DNA of 64,000 bases, taken from contig CAXXFH010000004.1 of the NCBI GenBank assembly GCA_963677085.2, positions 1,488,001 through 1,552,000 on the forward strand. The letters are read 5' to 3'. Positions 9,711-18,994 of the stretch are shown here, in pieces. The notes under the pieces were generated by a model that did not search any database, was not told the origin of the DNA, and was given only the letters and a program-made list of their open reading frames with translations. Within the stretch, counting starts at the first letter, position 1, and the number at the start of each line of letters is the position of its first letter. The position numbers were made by a program, and so were the translations under genes. Source of the stretch: G963677085 sp963677085 (GTDB taxonomy: Bacteria; Planctomycetota; Planctomycetia; Pirellulales; Thermoguttaceae).

Positions 9711-10737
9711 GTGCGGTTCCATTTCAGGTGTGGCGGTATCCGCAGTATTTGAAGTAGTTGCGGCACTCGGTTTCCGTGAAGGTGTCGAGGATGCGTCCGC
9801 AGAGTTCCCAGAGTTTGTCGACGGTCCGTTCTGCGCCATCGCGAAGTAGTTTCTTCAGTTTGGCGAACGCCAACTCGATGGGATTGAGGTCCGGCGAATA
9901 CGGTGGCAAGTAGCGTAGTTCGGCACCGGCCGCCTCGATCGCTTCGCGGACGCCGGCAACTTTGTGACTGGAGAGATTATCCATCACGACGACGTCGCCC
10001 GGTTGGAGGACGGGAGCCAAATGTTGTTTTACCCAGGCGAGAAACAGGGAGCCGTTGATTGCCCCGTCGACGGTCAACGGAGCAATGAATCCTTCGGCAC
10101 GCAGCGCTCCGAGAAAAGTCGTTGTCTCCCAGCGGCCGCAAGGGGTCTTCTCCTCCAATCGCGTGCCGACCGGAGCACGGCCGTAGCGACGTGTCATATT
10201 GGTTTTCGCCCACGTTTCGTCGAGGAAAACAACCTTGTCAGGGTCGATTTGTTTCTGCGAAGCCCGCCACTCGGCTCGTTGCTGGGAAACGTCGGGGCGG
10301 TCCTGCTCACTGGCGATCAGCGTCTTTTTTTTCGAGACTGCCCCAACTCGCGACAGGCGATACAGATCGTCATCAGGCAAGCGTCTTCCCCTCGTTCTTC
10401 CTTCAGTTGGACCTGCAACTCACGGAGATAAATGTCGGGTTGGGCGGCAAGCTTTGCCAGTAACCAATCCGCCCACGCATGCCACTTGGGCTTGCGTGGG
10501 GCCGCCTTTTTGGGTGCGACTTGTCCCGTCTCGCGACGTTGCTGCTTAATCCGTCGCACCCATGATTCGGAGACCTTGAAACGTAACGCGACGGCTCGAG
10601 TGCCTTCATGCGCATCGCACGCAGCGAGTACCTCCTCGCGGAAACCAGCATCGTATGCCTTCATCGGGAACACCTCCTTGAGTTGCTCCCTAGATTGCCC
10701 CCCCCCAGAGGGCGCTAGACCGCCTGTGGAACCGCAC
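9711..10737 (-). mobile_element. IS630-family insertion sequence B
   Basis: A 1027-bp element with 11-bp terminal inverted repeats GTGCGGTTCCA (9711-9721 and the complement at 10727-10737). It is flanked by TA at 9709-9710, shared with element A, and TA at 10738-10739, shared with the next element. Transposase genes run on the minus strand. The ends are unrelated to those of element A, so this is a different IS. Confidence 0.88.
9724..10664 (-). CDS. IS630-family transposase, two frames joined by -1 frameshift
   Basis: The upstream frame (start ATG at 10664, stop at 10317) gives the HTH part: MKAYDAGFREEVLAA, RFKVSESWVRRIKQ and a linker ending CRELGQSRKKRR. The downstream frame (to 9724) gives the DDE domain: D in VVFLDETWAKTN, D in VVVMDNLSSHK and E in LNPIELAFAKLKK. 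They overlap at an A8 run (T8 on the plus strand, 10325-10332). Slipping back one base there joins the HTH part to KKKTLIASEQ, as expected for a full transposase of about 310 residues. It is probably active in principle. Confidence 0.87.
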
Positions 10738-10740
10738 TAA

Positions 10741-12042
10741 GAACTCGTAACGAAATTACTTCCGGAAATCTGGGCGTGGCTTGATCGAGTAGTTCCAATC
10801 GGGGCAAGTTGTATGTCGGTGTAGGCTTAGCGTTTTCATCTCTCGGTCCTTTACTTTGAGTTTCTTCGGATACTGACGATGATCGAATTCTGCGGTAACA
10901 CGGAGGCCACCGTCGTTCGTTGTCCCGCGGATCGCGCCGAGCATCAGGTTAAGGCTTCTGAGCGGTTGCCCTGCCCAGTTGTTGGAAATGGGGCCGAAGA
11001 GCCGATGTTCAATATCGTTCCATTTGGAAGCTCCGCGAGGGTAATGACAAACCGTTATCGTGAGGCCCTCTTCGTCGGCCCATCGTTGCAGTTCCCGTTT
11101 CCAGAGTCGCGGACGATGCCCGTTGCTTCCTCCACTGTCGGCCGTGATCAACAGTTCGGTTGCGTCGGGGTACTGTTTTCGTCCCGATCGCTTCCACCAG
11201 CTTCGAATGGAACGCACGGCGAATTGCGACGTGTCGGCCGACGTCCCAACGCAGACGTGTCCTTGCTTGCGAGTCAGGTCGTAAATGCCGTACGGAATTG
11301 CTCGGCATTCGGCATCGCCCGGAAAGTCGTACATGGAGACTTCGTCCGGCAGCCGCCGCCACAGTCTTCCTTCGTTCTTGAAATTGCCGATCAATTCGGT
11401 GTTTTTGGTGTCGACACTGATTGCCGCCAAGCCTTCTCTCGAGAAGCGCCGCTTCTGCCGTTGGATATATCGAAACTGCTTGTCACGATCGGGGTGCGGA
11501 GGCCCCGACAGTCGTTTCACGTTGGCACGAAGCGAATAGCCGAGTTTTCGCAACAACCGGCCGATCGTCGTATGCGAGAGGGTTTTCACCCGGGTTGCCA
11601 GCGAGCGCAAACTACAACGCACGTATTTCCGTCTTCCCGTTGGGTCGCCACCGACATGCTCGCGGACCAATGCTTTCAGGCGGTCTTCGATGCCAGGAAC
11701 TTTTTTTCGACAGGAGGCCGCCCCGCGCCTTCGCGACGGATGCGGTCCCTCGGACAATCCTCCAAACCATCATCCAGTTCGTCACGACCTCGCTTGATCG
11801 TCTTGGGATCCAAGCCGGTGACCTGCGCGATCTCGGTATCGCCACCCCATCCCGCCGCCTTGGACAATAGCCCAGCGACCCATCGTCGCTGCTGCTCGTT
11901 CAACCGCGTAAACACCAAACGCGCCTGCTCTTCCCAACGATCCACATCCTGCATAACTTGTCCTCCACCTCAATCCATTGAAAAACGAAGGATCCCTTAT
12001 ACCGCAAAACCGGATTTCAGGAAATAAAACTCTTACGAGTTC
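10741..12042 (-). mobile_element. ISAzo13-family insertion sequence
   Basis: A 1.3 kb element whose ends read GAACTCGTAA (10741-10750 and the complement at 12033-12042), with matching continuing inward for over 30 bp. A second strong block is CTTCC/TTTCC followed by GAAATC. TAA flanks both ends (10738-10740 and 12043-12045), consistent with a 3-bp target duplication. The left copy contains the TA of IS630 element B. The transposase is on the minus strand. Confidence 0.82.
10756..11954 (-). CDS. ISAzo13-family transposase, two frames joined by -1 frameshift
   Basis: The first frame starts at 11954 (MQDVDRWEEQARLVF, WVAGLLSKAAGWGGDTEIA, GAGRPPVEKK) and ends at 11676. The second covers 11757-10756 with VPGIEDRLKALVREHVGGDP, SVDTKNTELIGNFKN, TADSGGSNGHRPRLWK and HYPRGASKWNDIEHR, diagnostic of ISAzo13 transposases. 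The junction is A AAA AAG (T7 on the plus strand, 11701-11707), a canonical -1 slippery site that fuses PVEKK to VPGIED. The joined protein would be about 400 residues, the family's usual size, with no internal stop. Confidence 0.88.
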
Positions 12043-12195
12043 TAACTGCGCGCCGGCCACCGGTTCGCCCCAAGAACAAATTTCGGCCACGTAGCCAGTT
12101 GGGACGATCGCAAGGCTGGTTTTTTGCCGTCGCGTCAAAGATTGATCGTATCTCATTCCGCCACGGCCAGAGGCCGCGGTTTTAAGAGACGATAC

Positions 12196-12867
12196 TCAGG
12201 CTTCCCCGGCTACTACTTCAGAATTAGCAGGCAGTCTCTTCTCATTAATCCAGTTGTAGATGTCCTCGGCCAATGTTTTCAACCGTAACCGAGCAGCCTC
12301 AGGGTCATTGGCTGACGTCTGCATGAGCACCTTAACCAAAGGCGGCCATACCTCGCTTCCTCGCAACGCAACACGTGCTTTTCCCAAGTCGAGCCGTGAA
12401 AGAATCGTGTGTTCGCCCAACTGATACCAGTAGACAACCATCACGCGTTCACCACTGCGACTCCAGGTCATCAGGCTTACGGTGGCCGTTGAGCCGTCGG
12501 CGAGCTGCAGGTCAAGGGTGGAATTATCTAACAGCAACCAGCCGCTGCTTCGGTAACAGTTGGCCGGATTATGGAATGCTCCGGAACCATAGTTTGTAAA
12601 CACGGCCGTATGCACCGACACCTGTTTGCCCTGCACGTTTTCGTAGTTGCGATTAACTACGACTTCGGCCCCGATGAAATCAAAAATCTTGGGATCTAAC
12701 TCGGTTGGCTCGCCCTGCCATTCAGCAAATTGCATTGGCAATTCTTCGAAACTCCGGTCTGGCATCTGCACATTCTGTGGATTCATGCCGTGGCGAAGCA
12801 TTACCACCCCAGAAAACACCACAATAGCGAAGACCCCAATTAGCACGATACGTACAACACTGTTCAT
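12196..12867 (-). CDS. epsI: EpsI, exosortase-associated protein (DUF3485)
   Basis: A 223-residue protein with an N-terminal membrane anchor (VVRIVLIGVFAIVVFSGVV) and a periplasmic domain bearing HNPANCYRSSGWLLL, the C-Y motif region of EpsI-family proteins. These are encoded with, or fused to, exosortases and take part in exporting or anchoring the associated polysaccharide; the biochemical role is unproven. The start is placed at ATG 12867 so that the anchor is N-terminal. A longer in-frame start at 12951 would overlap the WecA-like gene. It is the last gene of the minus-strand operon, and only about 150 bp separate it from the IS island. Confidence 0.85.
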   Translation of the reverse strand: MNSVVRIVLIGVFAIVVFSGVVMLRHGMNPQNVQMPDRSFEELPMQFAEWQGEPTELDPKIFDFIGAEVVVNRNYENVQGKQVSVHTAVFTNYGSGAFHNPANCYRSSGWLLLDNSTLDLQLADGSTATVSLMTWSRSGERVMVVYWYQLGEHTILSRLDLGKARVALRGSEVWPPLVKVLMQTSANDPEAARLRLKTLAEDIYNWINEKRLPANSEVVAGEA

Positions 12868-12907
12868 TGCTTCAACCTGCTTTGTATTTTTTCTGCCTAC
12901 AATTTGG

Positions 12908-14479
12908 TCAACTGGGTGATTGCCGAAGGGGCGCTGACTCCGAAGCTGCATCCGTATCGGCTGTTACATGAAGGCTATCGCCGTCGATGGCGGTTCCGCG
13001 AGCGGCTTCTTCCCGCGTTGCCAGCAGAGCATCCGTACGCATAACGATCTCGGTCTCCAATCCCGCGACAAGTTCCATGAGACGCTGAACATCCAAACAG
13101 ACTCCATCGCCTTCGACATCGCCTACGACGACGAGACGCCCCACAGAATTGCCGTTGTGTAACAAAGGCAATTCAACTCGCCACGAGCAACCGGCCTTGC
13201 TTGGTGCCGGTCGCTCCCAAAAGCCGTGAAATCCCTCGTGGACGATGGGCAGATTAAGGTCCAATCGCATAGATGACAGCGACAACTGGCATGCCTCTGC
13301 AGCAAAATCGTCCCATAGTTCGTTCCACTGCTGTGATCCCTGCAGTTGAATGGTTGTTGCGCGCCCACGCGGATTACCCACGGACATCGGGCCAACCAGC
13401 GATCGCCCCATGCGGCGGATACGACTGCCGAGCAAAAGAACCTCTGCGCGTCCGAATACGCCGCTGACGATAAAAATCACCAAGACGGCACTGCACGCCA
13501 GCAACGCAATCAGGTCGTTTACAAGAAACACGCTTAACAGTGCGCTGAACGAAGTGAGTGCGCAACACGTGGCCACGAGAGCAAGAACTCGCTTGTTGCT
13601 ACCGAGTAGTTCGAGTAGGCGATGATGAAGATGCCCTCGGTCTGTACTATAGATACTACGCCCCGTGAGTTTGCGGCGAATAATGGCGGCGGCTGAATCG
13701 AAGATGGGTATTGCCCAAATTGCCAACGGAGCCGCCAGCAACACGGTTCCCGGCCCCTTAAGGCTGCCCTGGATCGCCATCGCTCCCACGACAAGCCCGA
13801 TCAACATGCTGCCCGTGTCGCCGAGAAAAATCGACGCTGGCGGAAAGTTGAAGCGAATAAATCCCACCAAACTGCCAGCAAATACCACGCCGACAATCGC
13901 CACCTCGTAACGTCCAACCCTGACTGCCATGGCAGCGATCGTCGAAACCAGAATAATGCCGACCGTCGTAGCAAGGCCGTCGATTCCATCGAGCAGGTTC
14001 AAAGCATTAACGGCACCCAACAGCCAAAACAACGTAAACAGAATACCGAAATACCCCAAATCGATGGGCAGCCCAAAAATGCTGACTTTCCGAATAATCA
14101 GGCCGCTGGCCATCAACACGGAAGCCGCCAACACCTGCCCCAACAGTTTCTGCCGTCCCGACAGCCCCACCCGATCATCAATCAGCCCCACGACAACAAT
14201 AACCACGCCGGCAACAAACAGCGCCACCGGATTCTGCCACGCGTTCCAAAGCGGATCATAAAAGGTCGAGTGAAAGACCATCAAGCCCGCAACCACCCCG
14301 GCAGTAGCCAAAAAAACAGCCACGCCACCACCTAAGGGCATTGCAATCCGATGGAGTTTGCGGTGTCCATCGGGCTGATCCGTCAACCCAATCCGACGAG
14401 CCATTTCACGCATCGACACCGTCAACAACAAGCTTGTCACGCAAGCGATCAGAAAAATGGTGATGGTGTCGACGATCAT
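12908..14479 (-). CDS. WecA/MraY-type undecaprenyl-phosphate sugar-1-phosphate transferase with extra C-terminal domain
   Basis: The first ~350 residues are a polytopic PNPT-superfamily enzyme with its hallmarks: DD at 101-102 (GLIDDRVGL), NLLDGIDG (161-168), FLGDTGSM (218-225) and HLHHR (283-287). It would start polysaccharide synthesis by moving a sugar phosphate, probably GlcNAc-1-P, from UDP to undecaprenyl phosphate. Residues about 360-523 are an additional soluble C-terminal region (WNELWDDFAAEACQLSLSS, CSWRVELPLLHNGNSVGRLV, MELVAGLETEI) that ordinary WecA lacks. It has an alternating beta/helix look resembling a GAF-like sensor, which is a guess. The gene lies 60 bp downstream of the Wzc-like gene. 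Confidence 0.88.
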   Translation of the reverse strand: MIVDTITIFLIACVTSLLLTVSMREMARRIGLTDQPDGHRKLHRIAMPLGGGVAVFLATAGVVAGLMVFHSTFYDPLWNAWQNPVALFVAGVVIVVVGLIDDRVGLSGRQKLLGQVLAASVLMASGLIIRKVSIFGLPIDLGYFGILFTLFWLLGAVNALNLLDGIDGLATTVGIILVSTIAAMAVRVGRYEVAIVGVVFAGSLVGFIRFNFPPASIFLGDTGSMLIGLVVGAMAIQGSLKGPGTVLLAAPLAIWAIPIFDSAAAIIRRKLTGRSIYSTDRGHLHHRLLELLGSNKRVLALVATCCALTSFSALLSVFLVNDLIALLACSAVLVIFIVSGVFGRAEVLLLGSRIRRMGRSLVGPMSVGNPRGRATTIQLQGSQQWNELWDDFAAEACQLSLSSMRLDLNLPIVHEGFHGFWERPAPSKAGCSWRVELPLLHNGNSVGRLVVVGDVEGDGVCLDVQRLMELVAGLETEIVMRTDALLATREEAARGTAIDGDSLHVTADTDAASESAPLRQSPS

Positions 14480-14539
14480 AACAGACGGTGCAGCCGATGG
14501 GACTATCCAAAAGTGAGACGGCAGGCAACCAGCTTCAGC

Positions 14540-16783
14540 TTATGCTGGAAGCCGCGGCTCGTACCCCAAATCCTTGTAGCGACCGCTGTCGCTCGGACCA
14601 GTTACCACCGCTTCGATCACTCGAACCCCAAAGCCGCGGAGGATTTCGCATGCGGCCGAAATACGCGGTGCTTGGCTCACATCGCGTAACACCGACAGCA
14701 CCACCGCATCCACGTGTTGACTGACGAATCGGGTATCGGCCACCGGCAAGATCGGGCTAGCATCCACCAGCACGAAATCGAATCGTTCTCGGAGTTTCTC
14801 GAACAAGTCGCCCGCCGCACCGTTGGCCAGGGCAGTCAACGCCTGACGATCCCAGCGACCGGCGGTCATCACGGACAAGTCGTCGGTGATGGTCTTTTGA
14901 ACAGCATCATCCAATTCGACTTCTCCACGGAGGAACTCGCTGACGCCGGGCTTCAACGGCAAACCAAAGATCTCGTCGAAGGCCGGACGCCGAAGGTCGA
15001 AATCAACCAGCACAGCGCTATGCTCACTCCGGGCAAGGCTCATTGCCACCTGAGTAGCCAAAGTCGTCTTGCCCTCGCCACCCATGGCACTGGTAATCAA
15101 TACAACACGGGTTTGCTCCAACTGGGCCTTCCGCAACAAACGGGCGGCAATGCTATCGGCAGCCTCTGTCAAACGGGTGTGCCAGTTCATGTGCCGCTTC
15201 GAGGGCGAACCGAGTTGGCGAATGGCGTGGGAAGGAATTACCGGAACACTGCCGATCACCGGCAAGCCGAGCCCGTTGGAAACATCCCGGGCCGAGTTGA
15301 CTCGCTGCGCCCGAGAATCCCACAAAGCAATACACACACCAGGCAGAACTAAACCCATCATTAACGTCAGCATGGTCAATGCGACACGCATGGTTCGATC
15401 GGAAACCTCGGGCTCGTCCGCCCGTTGCAGCAATCGCACACGGGAAGCCGACCGGAGTTCCACCTTGACCTTTTCGCGTTCGTTGGCGATACCCTCAAGC
15501 ACATTGTCTAGATGCTCGATCTCCGCCCGCATCATTTCCACATCGATCGACGAACCGCCATACTTGAATGCCTCTTCGCGTTTCACGCGAACCTCTTCGG
15601 CAAGCTGAGCCTCTTCGGCTTCAAAAAGTTCGGTCTGCAATTCAGCTTCGCGCAACGACTTTTCAATCTCCATGCGTTGGCGTCGTTTGAGTTCTTCCCG
15701 CAATTCATTGGCACGGCTATCGTATTGCTGCTGCACAACACTCACTTCGCGCCGCATACGATCCACAAACTGCGACTGAACCCCCTCGCGCACCGCGTAC
15801 TCGGTGTAGGACATGTCCTGCTGTCGGAACGCAAGCTCATCGAGCAAACGCCGTGCCACCGGATCACCGTAGGCAGCCGCGGCAAGCTCAATATCGGAGA
15901 CCTCAAGCTTGTCGATCCCTTCGAGTTCTGCCTGCAGGGCCTTCAACTCACCCTTGCGTCGCATCAGCAGGAATTGTGTCTTCATCAGCTCGGAACGAAA
16001 AGCCGCCAGCTCCTGCAGGGCATTCTGCTGCTTCAACGAGAGCACATCGGTTTCACTCGTGCCGAGCTGTTCGGCCAACTGCCGCAAATCGGTCCGCTTC
16101 TGCCGGACTTCCGTCTCCTTATCCGTGTACACCCGATCCAGTTCGCTAAGCTGCTGTCGACGTTGGTTCCGCTCTACATCGACTACTTCGTCCATGTAGG
16201 CGTCGACAACCGCGCGGACTAATGCCGTCACCTCCTTGGGATCCGTACCGGTCAGGGCAACTTCCATGATCTCGGCCTTGCCGGGGTAATTCACACGCAA
16301 CTCGCGCGCTAACCACGACACGGGATCCTCTTCCGCCTGGACGCAGGCCAGATTCGTGACCGACGGATCGCGAAGTGCGGCCGTCAAAACGAAACGGCTC
16401 TTGATCAGCTGCTGCTGAGTCGCCTTATAGATTTCGAACTCCGTTTGCACTCGAACCTGCTCGGTGGGGAACACCATCACCGGTTCCTGGGTTGCCACGC
16501 GAAGATACGAATTGGCCGTGTAGCGTGCACCATACGTCAGCCAGACCGCCGGGCCAATCAGCGCGGCCAGCAACACCCCAAGCCCAACGGCCACCACCCA
16601 GTGACGCCGCAGCGCATGGGCGTAAACCGTAAAATCATGAGACGCTTGCTGAGACATCGGCACAAAAGATGCCGGGCCAAGCCAATTTCCATTCGCCTGC
16701 TCTGCGGGCACCGTTTGAGGCACCGACATGGTCAGCGGTCGCACGTTTGGATCAGACAGCGGTGAATAATCGTTGTTCGACAT
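14540..16783 (-). CDS. Wzc/ExoP-type chain-length regulator with BY-kinase domain
   Basis: A 747-residue co-polymerase. An N-terminal Wzz part has a first membrane segment (WVVAVGLGVLLAALIG), then a long periplasmic coiled coil (about residues 190-450) and a second segment (MLTLMMGLVLPGVCIALW). The cytosolic end is a bacterial tyrosine-kinase ATPase: Walker A GGEGKTT at 568-574, Walker A' VLVDFD near 591, Walker B FVLVDAS near 670. The tail lacks a true tyrosine cluster, having only two Y near the end (GRYKDLGY). It would control chain length and export of the polymer. It is in an operon with the exosortase upstream and the WecA-like gene downstream. Confidence 0.92.
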   Translation of the reverse strand: MSNNDYSPLSDPNVRPLTMSVPQTVPAEQANGNWLGPASFVPMSQQASHDFTVYAHALRRHWVVAVGLGVLLAALIGPAVWLTYGARYTANSYLRVATQEPVMVFPTEQVRVQTEFEIYKATQQQLIKSRFVLTAALRDPSVTNLACVQAEEDPVSWLARELRVNYPGKAEIMEVALTGTDPKEVTALVRAVVDAYMDEVVDVERNQRRQQLSELDRVYTDKETEVRQKRTDLRQLAEQLGTSETDVLSLKQQNALQELAAFRSELMKTQFLLMRRKGELKALQAELEGIDKLEVSDIELAAAAYGDPVARRLLDELAFRQQDMSYTEYAVREGVQSQFVDRMRREVSVVQQQYDSRANELREELKRRQRMEIEKSLREAELQTELFEAEEAQLAEEVRVKREEAFKYGGSSIDVEMMRAEIEHLDNVLEGIANEREKVKVELRSASRVRLLQRADEPEVSDRTMRVALTMLTLMMGLVLPGVCIALWDSRAQRVNSARDVSNGLGLPVIGSVPVIPSHAIRQLGSPSKRHMNWHTRLTEAADSIAARLLRKAQLEQTRVVLITSAMGGEGKTTLATQVAMSLARSEHSAVLVDFDLRRPAFDEIFGLPLKPGVSEFLRGEVELDDAVQKTITDDLSVMTAGRWDRQALTALANGAAGDLFEKLRERFDFVLVDASPILPVADTRFVSQHVDAVVLSVLRDVSQAPRISAACEILRGFGVRVIEAVVTGPSDSGRYKDLGYEPRLPA

Positions 16784-16876
16784 GTTTTCCTTCTGGAGAA
16801 CCGAACTGATTGGAATATCGGAACCTCATGCTCCTTATGCACCATCCGCGACCTCCAAGCCACGGCCAAACGTCAA

Positions 16877-17836
16877 TTACACTTTTTGGCGATCTTCCTC
16901 TTTGCCAAGACCCTCAGCCTCGCGCAATCCCGCCGCCAGCGACACACTCAACGAACTCTTCGTTACCGGCTCCAGGAAGATATGAGACAACAACGCCAAC
17001 TCCGCCCAAAGCAACAACAGCGCCACAGGCATCATCAGCAAGCCTGCCATGTCGTGAAACACCTTGTCCGCCAACTCCGAACTGACAAGTTCGTGCAAGA
17101 CGGCGGTCAAGGTAATTCGAAACACGTTCGCTATGATCGCGATCGGAAAAGCACTCACCACCACGATGATCTTCTCCCACCACGAAATCCGCAACACAAA
17201 CACGGCTCCAATGCAAACGGCCAGAAACAGCATCAGCATGCGTAGACCACTGCAAGCCTCGACAACTCCCAACTGACCTTCCGTCAAGACAATCACGTTG
17301 CCTTGAGCAACAGCCGGAATCCCCAAGGTTTGGATCACATACACACTGACGACCGTACCTATTCGCTGCAAGGGCTGTCTCAGGAACTCATCCACGAACC
17401 CCGGTAATGGAATCATGAAGACTAAGAAGAGAATCGCGGGCCACGCCCAGCGGAACGCACGCCAACCGCCGAGAAACAGCGTGATGCCTGCAACCATGGG
17501 AATGATCGATAATCGATCCACCACCACGTAAGCTGTCAGAGCGGACGTCAATCGCATCGACGCCCAAATCACAAAAAAGGCGATGCCCCACCAATGCCCC
17601 CCGGACACCTCCGAGTCTTTCATCATGTCGCGACGATGCCACAGCAAAAATAGCGAAAACACCGGCACGAAAAATCCATGCCCATAGTCGGGCATGCTCC
17701 ACCAAATCTGTACCAGATCCCCAATCTCGTACGCGTAGCAGAAAACCAGTACTGCGATTAACACGAGTCCTGCAGCCATCACCGCTGGCCGAGGAGCGTA
17801 TGATTTGAGTTCTTCGATGATTCCCGGTTTCGTCAT
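16877..17836 (-). CDS. Exosortase (PEP-CTERM transpeptidase)
   Basis: A 319-residue polytopic inner-membrane protein with the three conserved exosortase residues in context: C195 in VVEACSGLRML, R240 in NVFRITLTA and H261 in FHDMAGLLMM. These form the active site that cuts at the PEP motif of C-terminal sorting signals, perhaps joining the protein to a carrier. Other family marks are DYGHGFFVP near residue 50 and MIPLPGFVDE near 141-150. EpsI is encoded separately three genes downstream rather than fused. Likely substrates are the three PEP-CTERM proteins at 59.7-62.4 kb. The start ATG at 17836 puts the first membrane segment at residues 18-35. Confidence 0.93.
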   Translation of the reverse strand: MTKPGIIEELKSYAPRPAVMAAGLVLIAVLVFCYAYEIGDLVQIWWSMPDYGHGFFVPVFSLFLLWHRRDMMKDSEVSGGHWWGIAFFVIWASMRLTSALTAYVVVDRLSIIPMVAGITLFLGGWRAFRWAWPAILFLVFMIPLPGFVDEFLRQPLQRIGTVVSVYVIQTLGIPAVAQGNVIVLTEGQLGVVEACSGLRMLMLFLAVCIGAVFVLRISWWEKIIVVVSAFPIAIIANVFRITLTAVLHELVSSELADKVFHDMAGLLMMPVALLLLWAELALLSHIFLEPVTKSSLSVSLAAGLREAEGLGKEEDRQKV

Positions 17837-18994
17837 GGTTATTGGCTCTGATCGCGATTTCGGCTCGATGGCTTACGGCGTGAAAGGAAGAATTCCACAG
17901 GAGGGAAAGCATCTCCAGCCCAAGGCTTCTCCCATCCGATCTGGCTAACGATGTGCGTAGTTCAAAAGGAATAAGGAAAGGGCGGATCAACTTCCGAAAA
18001 GACGTGCTCTATGGTCCTGGCACCCGGACTGCTCGACCCTGGTATCAGCTAGCCGCCACCATCCGCTGAAGGCTCAAAACAGCGCCTCCCAACACCGCCG
18101 GTCTAGACAAGTTCACCTGACGAGATCCCGATGCGGCACGACCGCAACCGAATCGGAGACACCGCCTTATGAACGGCCCATTCCCGCTGGTCACCAACGT
18201 GTGCGTGTTGCAGGAAAAGACTCTAACCATCCATACCGTCGGCAGATAAGGCAACAGAACCACTTTCTCAGTTTGAACAGGCGGATGCAAAATGTCAACA
18301 AGTGGGCATCTCTCGCAGGGCCGCCTTTCACCGATTTCCGGTTCATCTCCCCAAACAATCCCCACGTCTTTCCACAATCACCATTTCGAAAAAGTCCCTG
18401 CCGCTTCGACCGGTTCAACCAAACCCTTTGATCGAGTCGCCGTGATACCTAAGGCAAAGGTCGTGCCAGCGAGGACCTTACTGCGTAATAAAACGCCCTT
18501 TCTGTTTGGCACAAAGGACTTACAACGAATCGCTCGACAAACCTGCCGTGTTGCGGTGTATCAAAGAATCACCAGTGGCCAACTCGGCGTTGCCCACCCT
18601 CAACACACGGCCCACTCTCAACACGCCAAAAGAACGGCCAGCTCCCCCCTTGCCATTGCTCGACAACCCGTCAACGCAAAACCAATCTCTCTGGGGGGCA
18701 AGACAACGCGGCGTTCGAGACTCGCCTGGTACAGGTGGCCGCTCGACCCCGAAACGGCGAAGTGGCAAGCCCATCCGACCGCAACGGGGATACTTGCTTA
18801 TCCAAGAAATAGGCGAAGACGCCCCGCCAACGATGGCTGGCCGTGAAAGCAAAGAAGGATGGACGCCCGTTTGCTGACGCGACCAATAACGGCAGCCTTT
18901 TGTCCAACTACAGCAACACCCGCCTGATGGCCCCGGTTGGTCGGAGGTGCGCTGCTTGTGCCCGTCGTTTTGTTGGGTACCAAGAGACCAACAA
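17837..18994. other. Long untranslated leader between the NusG-like gene and the exosortase operon
   Basis: 1.16 kb with no credible gene on either strand: the short frames have low-complexity compositions and no recognisable motif. A 17-bp word is imperfectly doubled at about 18596-18630 (CCACCCTCAACACACGG then CCCACTCTCAACACGCC). Both flanking genes point the same way (minus), so the stretch is either a long 5' leader of the exosortase operon or a promoter region. I looked for an RfaH-type ops/JUMPstart core (GGCGGTAG) and did not find it. The NusG-like antiterminator directly upstream makes a leader that needs antitermination plausible. Confidence 0.55.

Noticed and set aside
10879..12027. 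Plus-strand open frame of 382 codons
   Set aside because: Antisense to the ISAzo13-type transposase; it begins and ends inside that element.
17388..17990. Minus-strand open frame of 200 codons overlapping the exosortase
   Set aside because: Different phase of the same strand; the exosortase frame carries all catalytic motifs and this one none.
18292..18846. Plus-strand open frame of 184 codons in the leader before the exosortase
   Set aside because: No motif, low-complexity sequence, no ribosome site, and it opposes the operon direction.
17837..18994. RfaH-type ops/JUMPstart element in the leader
   Set aside because: The GGCGGTAG core was looked for on the minus strand and not found.
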